Positions 1 to 11,200 of a DNA stretch of 64,000 bases are shown here, piece by piece. Position numbers and translations under genes: made by a program. How positions within the stretch are numbered: position 1 is the first letter of the stretch; each line of letters starts with the position of its first letter. The notes under the pieces were generated by a model. The model was not told the origin of the DNA, searched no databases, and saw only the letters and a list, made by a program, of their open reading frames with translations. The stretch covers positions 372,001-436,000 of the forward strand of contig OZ251239.1 in NCBI GenBank assembly GCA_965240325.2, in the 5' to 3' direction. Source of the DNA: Rebecca billardiae RCC1528 (taxonomy: Eukaryota > Haptophyta).

Positions 1-330
1 CCGGTGTACCGGTACACCGGTGCGCGCACCGCGGGGGGGTCCGGGGGGGTGTCCCCCCCGGGGCCCCGCCGGCCCGAGGCGAAGAAAATTTTTGGGCCTA
101 TTTACTGATATAAATAGCCCAATTATTCAGGACGAAATCGGCCGGCGTATTCGCCTTCCCTGAGTCGGGGCACGGCCTGAGAGTGCCAGCAGTGACTACT
201 CAGTCTCAGTACTCCGACCTCGGACACTGACAAGTGACAGCTCCGCGAGTAGTCCGTACTCGCGGGTGCTGTGGTCCGGGCGCACACGACCCCTCCCGGA
301 CTCTCACCGGTGCGCGGCAGTTTGTGGCGG

Positions 331-396
331 TGCGTACCGGTACGCACCGGTACGCACCGGTACGGTATTTACCGGTGTCCGGTGTACCGTCTTGGA
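331..396. repeat. Short GTACCGGTAC-type tandem repeat
   Basis: The palindromic word GTACCGGTAC with a CGCACC linker is repeated about three times around 336-366 and again in degenerate form to 396. The same word opens the window (1-25). No coding potential. The rest of 1-402 is GC-rich to mixed DNA with no gene I can support. Confidence 0.6.
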
Positions 397-402
397 GCCC
401 TG

Positions 403-1432
403 AGCGCGACATCACCTCAAGGTTTTTTCCTGAGCGCCGGGCGGCAGCGGCGGCGAGGGCGGTGCTCCGCTGGCGGGGCGCGCACGGGGCACGGCGCTGC
501 GGGCGCGGATGTGCCCGCAGAGCCGGCGCGTGCGGACGGGCTGTTGCGGGAGAGCATCTGGCGCCCTCCTGCGCCGCGCGCATTGCGCCACGCCTCTTTC
601 GCCTTGACTCAGGGCAGCGCGCACATGCGCGCCGCGTCAAGGCCAGCCTTGCCGCGCCGCAGCCGACCGCGCGCGCGCCGTGCGCGGCGTGGTCGGGAAG
701 GAACGGGCGTGGCTGCCGGGCGAGATGGCGACATCACGTGCGCACGCCATGCCGCCCCGCCACGCCTTGACGAGCGTGTCGCCGGTCCGTTTGCACGCCT
801 CTTCGAGTTGTCTCAAATGGTCTGCACGGCCTCGCGGTCGCGACCCTTGTCGGGACGATCATTGAGACACAGAACAGTGCCAGACGGGCACGCGGACTAC
901 TCTTACATGAATGTCCATCACCACGTGGCCATGTAGAAGTGCTGGGTGCGACGCTTTCCTCGCGCTGATACACTTTCATCATCTTTTTCGAGCTCAGGTC
1001 TGGCTTCAGGCACGGCAAGAAATCAGCACTCGTCAACAGCTGTGCGGATCCGTTATCGCGCCCTTTCGCGGCGCCGCGGGACGACATGGCGTGCGCACGT
1101 GATGTCGCCATCTCGCCCGGCAGCCGCGCCCGTTCCTTCCCGACCACGCCGCGCACGGCGCGCGTGCGGTCGGCTGCGGCGCGGCAAGGCTGGCCTTGAC
1201 GCAGCGCGCATGTGCGCGCTGCCCTGAGTCAAGGCGAAAGAGGCGTGGCGCAATGCGCGCGGCGCAGGAGGGCGCCAGATGCTCTCCCGCAACAGCCCGT
1301 CCGCACGCGCCGGCTCTGCGGACACATCCGCGCCCGCAGCGCCGTGCCCCGTGCGCGCCCCGCCAGCGGAGCACCGCCCTCGCCGCCGCTGCCGCCCGGC
1401 GCTCAGGAAAAACCTTGAGGTGATGTCGCGCT
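403..1432. repeat. Foldback element: two ~355-bp inverted arms around a ~315-bp spacer
   Basis: The left arm (about 403-760) and right arm (about 1078-1432) are reverse complements. By eye they differ at only about five positions over 355 bp. Each arm carries the word GCGACATCAC near both of its ends, in the same orientation (404 and 728 in the left arm). The spacer (761-1077) is less GC-rich and has no persuasive gene. Both arms contain matching long open frames (for example 234-770 on + and 1033-1566 on -), which is what a GC-rich repeat would give and is not evidence of a gene. This could be a foldback or MITE-type transposon or a recent inverted duplication. I saw no target-site duplication. 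Confidence 0.85.
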
Positions 1433-2246
1433 GGCCGCTCGCTGGGAGCTCCCGGCCCGGACCTCCCTTGGTTTGGGGCATCACAAAGAAACAAACTAAG
1501 TATGAGTACTAGGGGGTCGTACAGTAACGATACTTGTACTTGTGCAAGTAAACGGATCATGCACACGAACCCCGCCTGGACCAGGCTGGGAGAGAGGAGC
1601 TACGAGTGGCCGACCGGACGATCCCCGCCTGGACCAGGCTGGGAGAGAGGAGCTACCGAGTGGCCGACCGGACGAGAGTGTATAGTCATACTATGCATAA
1701 GCAGGCAGCCTTAGGCTCACTCCCGCGCAGTGAGTGCCCGACTCTGAATGAAGTCTGAGTCTATCTACAGGTCCGGTAGGCGCCAAGGCGGTACTACGGA
1801 GTACGCCTCACCGATTCCCGCCCGTGACTCTAATCATCATTGAATGATTGATTGATCTGCATGATATCAGTCGGCAGTGACTGTATGTACTGTAATCTCG
1901 CCTGCCTGAGCTGTGTGCGACGTCTCGATTCTTCTTAGTAGTTTGTCTTGCAGCTTGATGAGCGATCAGCGAACCGCATTGCCCGCAGACACGACGACGA
2001 GATTCTGATAATTACGAAATCGAATGAACTCATTAATATTAGACTCATAGGCTATACTATTATAGCCACTATAGGGCTCTCACTCACACTGCACTGACTC
2101 AGCACTGCTAAGGCTCACTCCTGACTCTTGCGGACTCTTGGAGTTGGTCTTGGACCGCGGTCCGTGCCACGCATGCCCGTCACTATTCGTCAGGCCGTCA
2201 GCGCGGGCTTCGTCGGACAGTTAGCCCGGTACGTACTGAGATGACT
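1433..2246. other. Intergenic, no gene seen; 53-bp tandem pair at 1570-1675
   Basis: Two copies of a 53-bp unit (1570-1622 and 1623-1675) differ by one or two bases; they contain GGACCAGGCTGGGAGAGAG. Around 1891-1916 the sequence matches the left flank of the SINE-like element at 22424 (AATCTCGCCTGCCTGAGCTG). The remainder is mid-GC DNA dense in short GACTC/GAGTC words and holds nothing else I can name. Confidence 0.55.
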
Positions 2247-3758
<1,512 letters not shown>

Positions 3759-3907
3759 TGAAGCCTGTATCGGACGACAATTTATTAGTTAGACTCTCTC
3801 TCTCTCTCTCTCTCTCTCACTCACTCACTCTCTCTCTCTCTCTCTGAGTAAAGACTCTCTCTCTCTCTCTCACTCTCTCAGACTCTCTCTCTCTCTCGAC
3901 TCTCTCG

Positions 3908-3949
<42 letters not shown>

Positions 3950-4281
3950 CTCTCTCTCTCTCTGGCTCTCTCTCTCATTCTCAGTCCGTAGCTATAACTA
4001 GCCCTAGGGCGGGGGGCCCTAGGCCGCGCGCTCAACTAACGAGATGATACGGCTTATATATATACTATCTATATATATAGATAGATAGATAGCTATATAT
4101 ATATATATATTCGACTGATGTAAGTAGAGTCATTACAACATCTAGCACGGTGGCAAACAATCGGACCGATCATCTCATGATGATCAGGCTACACTGTGCA
4201 TCGTCATCGCGATCGTCGTTGTGATGCGATAGATACATATGGTTATTGGCATGAATCATGGTACGTCAATCAATGACAATG
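3759..4281. repeat. CT-rich tract and AT/GATA palindromic tract; no gene
   Basis: 3795-3976 is almost pure (TC)n with scattered CACT and GACT interruptions. About 4053-4113 is TA-rich with a TAGATAGATAGATAG core that can fold back on TATCTA upstream. Between them is a short GC island (about 4008-4035). The 3' end of the F-box gene follows on the minus strand. I see no gene here. Confidence 0.85.
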
Positions 4282-4974
4282 TCATACGGCAAAGTCGACC
4301 TGCACAGCGCTCGCCTCCACGTCGATGGCCCAGCCGCGCGCGGCGCAGCGGATGGAGCCGGACAGCCCACCCCGCGTGCGCTCGAAGCCGAGCGGCGGCG
4401 GTGAGTGCCCGCGGCTCGCCGCGCCCCGCGCGCGCTCGGCGAAGCCGTCGACGACGAGTGCGTACCGTCCGGGTGGCAGCGTGAGCGTGAGCCGCACGCC
4501 GGCCGCGCGCCCGTCTGCGTCGCGGTAGCACGAGTCCTCGTGCACGACGGCGCGCGCATCGCCGCGTGCGGATGGCCTGCCGTCCTTGCCGTACGTCTCG
4601 GGCAGCCCGGTCCGCTCACCGCCCACGCCGTACGCTGCGACGTGCCACACGCACGACGCCAGAGCCGTCACCACGTCGAACTCGACGTCGACGGGCGCAG
4701 AGCGCGCGAGCGCCGCGTAGACGGCACGTGGGTGGCCACCACGCGACGCACGATGGGGGGATGCGAGTAGATCGACGCGCGCGGCCGGCGCGTGCGGGAA
4801 GGCCCGAGCGAGCATCAGCGCCCAAAGTGCGGGCGCGCCGAGAGCGTCGCGCCACCGGCGCGAGACGCGCGAGAGCCGCGCCACGTCTGAGCCGGCGCAC
4901 TGCCCGAGCACGCACGCGAGTACGTGCGCGGGAAGGGCTGCCACTGGGTCCATCGCGACGCTCCGATCCGTCAT
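4282..4974 (-). CDS. F-box domain protein
   Basis: A single-exon frame of 230 residues starting at the ATG at 4974 and ending in TGA at 4282-4284. Residues about 11-50 form an F-box: LPAHVLACVLGQC is followed by the SRVSRRWRDAL and APALW motifs expected of the three-helix fold that binds SKP1 in SCF ubiquitin ligases. The rest (about 80-230) is a beta-rich region without LRR, WD or Kelch repeats; it resembles the PP2/Nictaba-like C-termini seen in some plant F-box proteins only in general layout, so the substrate is unknown. A second Met lies at codon 8. The gene is divergent from the Ala-rich gene at 5324, with 349 bp between starts. Confidence 0.75.
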   Translation of the reverse strand: MTDRSVAMDPVAALPAHVLACVLGQCAGSDVARLSRVSRRWRDALGAPALWALMLARAFPHAPAARVDLLASPHRASRGGHPRAVYAALARSAPVDVEFDVVTALASCVWHVAAYGVGGERTGLPETYGKDGRPSARGDARAVVHEDSCYRDADGRAAGVRLTLTLPPGRYALVVDGFAERARGAASRGHSPPPLGFERTRGGLSGSIRCAARGWAIDVEASAVQVDFAV

Positions 4975-5323
4975 GCTCGGCTAGCCCAGCTCGCGTTCGC
5001 GGCCGCGCCGGCCGCGATGGGGCCGGGCCGTTGCAGGGCCCTAGCTCCCTGTGCAGGGCTTGCCGCTCCGAGCCTCCGACGGCGCAAAACATGCGTCGTA
5101 CATTTTTTGTACATTTTTTAGACGACGGATGAACTACGGCCCTTGGATGAACGACGAACAGGTTCGAAGTCCTGCTCACCACTCACCAGTCACCAGGCGG
5201 GCGCCGCGCGGGCGCCCGGACCGTCGTGATCTCCAGCGGCAAGTTGAAAGTGCCAAGTAGGCCGTAGGCGCTGCCCAATTACTTCCAATAATAATTCTTT
5301 GCCCAAAGTTTCGCGATAAGCGC
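4975..5323. promoter_or_regulatory. Shared divergent 5' region
   Basis: This 349-bp gap separates the starts of two divergent genes and must hold both promoters. It is mid-GC and contains a short direct repeat GTACATTTTTT twice (about 5099-5119). No recognisable TATA element or other named motif. Confidence 0.4.
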
Positions 5324-7000
5324 ATGGCGACTGTGGAGGTTGTCGTGGACGGGCGCACGGTGCTCGCACCGGCGTCGCTGCTGGCGCAGGCGCACCGGCT
5401 CGTGCTGCGCGAGGCGCCTGCGGATGAGCCCGTCACCTGGCATCCCGCCGACGTCGTCGCGCTGGCACAGGCTCGCGCCGCGCTGCCAAGGGCCGACGGC
5501 CCCGACGCGGGCAGCTCGGCGCGTCGAGCCCGTGTGCGCGCGGCGCTGGGCGAGTGCGATGCACTCGACGTGCTCGCGGCGCTCGCGGCGTCGCCCACGC
5601 CCAACGAGCCCCAATGGCTCGTCACGGAGGCAGCGCGCGCCGCCGCCGCCGGCGCCACGCCGGCCCGGCTGCGCGCACGCGAAATGTGGCCAAGGCTGCA
5701 CCCGGAGCACGCTCTGCTGTGCGTGCGCGAGTGCGCCGAGCGCGAGGCGAGCCGCGGCGCGGCATGGGCGCTGGCGTTTGGCTTGGTGCGTGGCGGCGCT
5801 GAGCTTGGCGCCGACGACGAGCAGCGCCTCGCCGCGCTCCTCCAGCCGCACGCCGCCACGTGCCCGCCTGCGGACGCGCAGAGGCTGTGGCAGGCAGCTA
5901 CCAGCACACACGGTCGGCGCGCGCCCGCAGTGGCACGGCTCGCGGCGCGCGCGCTGGCGCTGGGGCTTGCGCGCGGCGGCGCGGCGGAGTCCAGCGGGGC
6001 GGGCGGGCCCGAGGATCAGCTCGCCTTGCTGCGCCCGCCCGCGCTCGCCGCCGCCGTCGCCGCCGCCGCCGCCGAGCCCAAGGTCGAGCGCGCGCGCGTG
6101 CGGAGTGCCCTGCCGCGGTGGCTGCGCGCGGCGCGCGCGCCACTGGCGCCCGCGGAGGCGCGCGCCCTCGCGCCGCTGGTGCGCGACGCGCTGGCTCTGG
6201 GAGGCGAGGCAGACGACGAGGGTGAGACGCACGCCTGGGCTGACGAGGCTCTCGCCGCGCTCTGCGCTCTGCTCGGCGCCAGCGCTGCCGCGGCCGCCGG
6301 CGCCGCGGCCGGCGCCGCGGCCGCGGCCGACGGCTCCCGCGTGGGCGCAGGCGCGGGCGTGGCGGCGGAGGCGGAGGCGGCGCTGGCGGTGCTGTGTGCG
6401 GCGCAGCCGCCGCCGAGCGGCGCCGCGCTCGCGGCGGCGATGCGCGCACTGCCGCACTCCGCGGCGCTCGCGCATGCCGCCTCGACAGCACTCGCCGACG
6501 CGGCCGCCGACGCGGCCGCGCAGAGGGCCGCGCGCGCCGCGGCCGCGCGCACGCTCGCGCGCGCGCGCGGGTGGAGGGCCGCGGCCGGCGCTGCGGAGGC
6601 TGCGGAGGCGGCGATCGCGCGCGGTGCGTCGGCGGCCGCTGTGTCGCGAGCGCTCGCGCGCGCCGAGTCGGCTGTGCTCGCGGCGAGCGCTGACGACGCC
6701 GCTGCGCTCCAGGCTGCGCGCGCGCAGGCGAGCGCAGCGGCAGAATTGCAGGCGAACACACGCGCCACCGCCGCGCGATCGGCAGACGGGCTGCGAGCCG
6801 CGGCCGACGACGCGCGCGCGCGCGCTCGGGCGGCCGAAGCGCGCGCGGCTGATGCCGAGACGGAGGCGGCGACCCGCGCGGTCGAGGTGGAGGCACTGCG
6901 CGCCGAGCTCGCACTCGCTGTCACCGATGCACGCGCCGCGCGGCTCAGCTGGGCGGGGCGCGTGCCTTCATCCGCCGCGTCGACGCCACGGCGCGGCGGC

Positions 7001-7031
<31 letters not shown>

Positions 7032-7441
7032 GTGGCGGCGGTGGCGGCAGGGAGCGGGGTGCGTCGGCCTCGCCGCGCGCGGCCTCGGCCGCGCGAGCAG
7101 CTCCAGCTGGCTTCGACGCCGAGCCGGGCGACGCGCCGTCCGCACGCGAGTCGCCCCGTGTGCGCCCTCCGGCGGCGTGGGTCGAGCGGCCACCGACCGC
7201 GCGAGAGGCGGTGGCGCGCGCCCTCCCGCCGCCGCCAGCCGGGCGAGAGAGCACGGCAGGCGCTACCGGCGACCGCCGCAGCGCGAGTCTAGCCGCGGCA
7301 CACGCGGCGCGAAGTGCCGCCGTCCTCGGCGCCGGCGGCGCGCGCGCGACCTCGCCCGTGCCACTGCCCCTGGGCGCGGCCGGCCGGCAGCTGAGCGCGC
7401 CCCCCAACGAGAGGCAGCGCTTCACAGTGCGGCTGCGTTGA
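5324..7441 (+). CDS. Ala-rich orphan with possible BTB/SKP1-like N-terminus and coiled coil
   Basis: An intron-free frame of 705 residues from the ATG at 5324 to a stop at 7439-7441. Residues 1-50 (VEVVVDGRTVLAPASLLAQA and following) have the alternating strand and helix look of a BTB or SKP1 N-terminus; this is a weak inference. Residues about 60-450 are Ala-rich helical segments. About 440-545 is a heptad-like coiled coil ([20 protein letters not shown]). About 555-575 is a Gly tract of nearly uninterrupted GGC codons, followed by a Pro/Ala/Arg-rich disordered tail. The codon composition is extreme, with nearly every third position G or C, and long shadow frames exist on both strands. A protein is supported by length, the coiled coil and the flanking lower-GC DNA; the function is unknown. 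Confidence 0.6.
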
Positions 7442-8281
7442 TTGATCAGCAGATCAAATTGATGGGCCCCGGGCCGCCCGACGGCCCGGTCGGGTCCGCT
7501 GACTATTACGCCGTGACGCCCTCGGAAGTAGCCCGAGTGTCGTCGTCAGTTAAATTGATATATGCATGCATTTGCGGCCTTACGTCGGAGTCGGAGTCAG
7601 TCTCACTAGTCACTTTGAAATTGATCGACAGCGCGGATCATCATCATCAGCCGAGGCCGATCAGCCGCCAGCAGCGGCAGCGCAGTACACGCCTGAGCAG
7701 TATACGTATACTGGCTGAGACAGAGACTGCGCTCGGAGTCGGAGTCTGAACGGTACTCAGTCATTATCGTCGGCGGCAGTGTCGCAGCATTATTATATCA
7801 GCAGATAGCTTATATATTAGATATAGAGTCAGATATATCGGCTCATCATTATGTCGAGTCATCATTTACTCAATGCTGCACATTCATCCGATCCGCGTTT
7901 CTGCACGGCGTCATCAACACGACGAAGCCTTCCGACTGATAGATGCTGCACATGAGTTCCGTTTCTCACGTCAACACGAAGCCTGCCGACTGTATGTTCG
8001 CCAGCTAGCCGCCCGGCCGTGCAGCGCGGCAGGCTGCGCACGACTTGTCATCACACGCGCATGTCATCAGGCTCAGCTGTCAGCACGAGACCGAATACTA
8101 GTGCACAGACTGCTCACCTGGAATCCTGGATCCAGCAGAGCTGAGAGCAACACCGAGTCCGTTACAAAAAAAAGGCGTCGCCAGTCGGCCGCCATCTCGA
8201 TGCGCGCTCGAACTGCCGCTGCTTGCTGTGGCGTCCAGCGCGCTCGGAGGGCGCCAGGCGCAGCCCGCCTCCGCGTGGGCC
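7442..8281. other. Intergenic, no gene seen; imperfect 50-66 bp duplication
   Basis: Mid-GC DNA with runs such as TATATATTAGATATAGAG. An imperfect tandem duplication at about 7873-7938 and 7943-7992 shares ATGCTGCACAT, CGTTTCT, TCAACACGA and CCGACTG. The last bases before 8282 are GC-rich and likely the 5' region of the GAF gene. Confidence 0.5.
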
Positions 8282-11200
8282 ATGGACGAGCGCGGCGGCG
8301 AGGGCGGCGGCGGCGCGGACGCGCGCGCGCGGCGCGCCGAGGTCGACGACCGCCCGTCCCCCGCCTCGCGCGACGACGACGACGGCGAGGAGGACGCGCA
8401 AGAGGAGGAGGCGAACGCCGGCGGCACGCCGGTCGTCGTCGACGCGGCGCGGCTCGACACGGGCACGGCGTGGCGCGACCGCGCGTCGCGCGCGGCGCTG
8501 GTGTTCCAGTCGATGTTTCGCGGGCGCACCGTGCGCCAGGCCATGCCCAAGCAGCTCCTCGTGCTGCAGCAGGCGGCCGAGCTGCGGCGCGCACGCGTCT
8601 CGCGCCAGTCCACCGCCGACTTCCGATTCGGCGGCGCCGGCCCGGACCTGGACGCGCTGGGCTCGCACACGACGGAGGCGGTGGCGCGCTCGGCGGGCGG
8701 CGTGGCGGGCGACTCGGCGCGCAGCGCGCTGCGCACCGTCTCCGTCCTCACCTCGCGGCTGCACGCCGCGATGGCGGCGATCGCGCAGATTGGGCTGCAG
8801 CGCACGCCCGCTGACGTGATTCATCACGCGCGGCTGGCGGCGATCGCGCTGACCGGCGCGACGGGCGCGGAGGTGTACGTCGTGCGCCCCGGCGGCGGCG
8901 GCGGCGGGCGCGGCGTCGGGCTGCACGTCGGCGAGCGCCTCGTCCTGCCCGCCAACCGGCTGCCGCTCGCCGGGCAGTGTGCGCAGACGGGGGCGCAGCA
9001 GATGCTCGACGGCAGCGGCGGCGACGGCCTCTCGTCGCTCGCACTGTGCTCGGTGCGGCACGAGGTGTCGTCGTCGCACTACGAGCTGCTCGACTTCTTC
9101 TGCCACATGCTGCACGTGCGCGAGATCGAGGAGAAGGCCCAGCGCGCGGGCCACGTGCTGCGCGTGCGCATGGCCGCTGAGCGCGGTGTCACTTCCGTCG
9201 CGTGCGTACCCATGTGGGCGTCGGCGCGCGCCGTCTCTCAGACGATAGGCGACGAGCTGCAGGTCGACGAGGCGGAGGAGGCGGAGGAGGAGAAGCCGGC
9301 GGAGGTGTCGGACGCGTCGGCGGACGCGTCCGCCGCGTCGCAGCCGCAGGGCGCGGGCCAGACGGCGGTGGGCGGCGGCGCGGACGCGGGCGCGGCCGGC
9401 GCGGACGCGGGCGGCGCCGCGGGCGCAGACAGCGGCGCCGCGGGCGCGGTGGCGGCGGCGGCGGGCGCGCCGGCTGCGGCGCCGCCGGTGGTCGTGCCGG
9501 CGTCGTCGTCGTCGGCGTCCGCGCACGCCGCGCCGCCGGGCAGCCAAGCCGACGCCGCGCCCTCGGCAGACAGGCCGCTGGCGGTGCTGCAGGTCTGGCT
9601 TGGCACGCCCCCGGCCGGCTTTGAGCTGGGCGCACACGTGCAGACTCGGGTGCCGTCGTCGCCCACGAAGCGCTCGTCCATCACCGACAGCTCGGCGGCG
9701 TCCGCCGCGGGCGCGGCCGCGGGGGGCCAGAAGAAGAAGCTCGACGCCGACGACATGCACATCCTCAGGCTGATCGGCGAGCACGCGGCCAACGCGCTCG
9801 TGAACGCGCGAGCGCTCGCAGAGGAGCGCGCGCGCGCGCAGCGCGTCGCGCGGCTACACTCGCGCCTGCGCGAGGGCGCGCGCTCGCTGCCCGAGCTGCG
9901 CTCGATCGCGCTCGAGCTGATCCCCGCCGCGGAGGCGTTCATCTTCCTCACCGTCGCCGGCACGCCCGAGGCCCAGCCGCTCTCGGCGGACGTGGGCGTG
10001 GGCGCGGACGGCCCATGGACTCTGGTCTATCGACCCAACAGTGCGCGCACCGCGCCGGCGCGGGGCGCGCGCCGCGCCGGCGCGGGGCGGCCGACGGGCG
10101 TCCTGACGGCCGGCCGGCCGGCCGGCAGACTGCGCGCGCGGCGCGCACATGCGCCGAGCGGCCGGCCCACGGCCGACGCGCTGAGGCGCGACGGAGCGAG
10201 CGAGCGCGCGCGCGCGGCGCGGCGTCGGGGCGCAGAGGCTGGGCGCGTGCAGGCGAACACCGCGCCGCGCGCTCCCGACGCTCACGCCCCTTCGCCCCTG
10301 CCCCGCGCGCGCTCGCTTCTCCCCGCGCGCCGTGTGCCCTCCCCCTCGGCGTGTGCGCCGCGCGCCGCGCGCCGCGCGCGCAGCCGCGCCGCCCCCGCCA
10401 GGCCTGTTCTACGGCATCGACGCGGAGGTGCGGACCGGGAGGCCGCTGCTCGCGACAGAGGGCGACGTCAGCGCGAGCGCGGCGCGTCTCGGGTTCGCGC
10501 CCGAGGCCGAGGGCGGCTCGGAGCGCGGGATGCTCGCTGTCGCACTCGCGCTCGACGCGGAGCTCGTCCGCCCCGAGGCCCTCGTGCCGCGCCGCTCGGC
10601 GGAGGAGGCACGGCTTGGCGGGCGCGCGGCCGCGCGGCGCCGGCAACAGGTGGGCGAGGGCAGTGATGGGCGCGCGGGCGGCGGCGGCGGCGGCGTTGCG
10701 GAGGAGGAGGAGGAGGAGGAGGCGGAGGACGGCGCGGAGGGCGCGGAGGGTGGCGGCGGCGGCCCGCAGGGCGGAGGCGCCGAGCGCGGCGCCGCCGCCG
10801 GCGCGCCGGCCGCGGCGGACGTCGCCGAGGGCGGCGGCGCGCGCGGCGGTGCGGCCACACAGCCGCGCGCCGGCGCCAAGCGCGCGTCGCACGTAGGGTG
10901 GCAGGCGCAGCCAGCCGGCGGCGGGCGGTACGTGCCGCCGCCCCCGCACGCGTCCGTGCTGGCCGGCGTGGTCGTCTGGCTCAACCGGCGCACGCCCGGG
11001 CTGGGCGCGCACGGCGCGGCGTTCACGCCGGCGGACGCGCAGCTCGCCAAGACATTCGGGACGCTCGCGTCGGGCGCGCTCGCCACGCTGTGCGCGCGCC
11101 GCGAGTCTGTCACGCTGCGCACGGTCGCGCGCGCGGCGGTGCGCGAGGGCACGGCGGTGCGCACGCTGAGCGCCGCGCTCGGCGGCGTGCTCGACGCGCC

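Noticed and set aside
234-936. Overlapping long frames in the left foldback arm and their mirror in the right arm
   Set aside because: Arg/Ala-rich sequence from GC-rich DNA, present in several frames at once, with no domain; explained by the inverted repeat.
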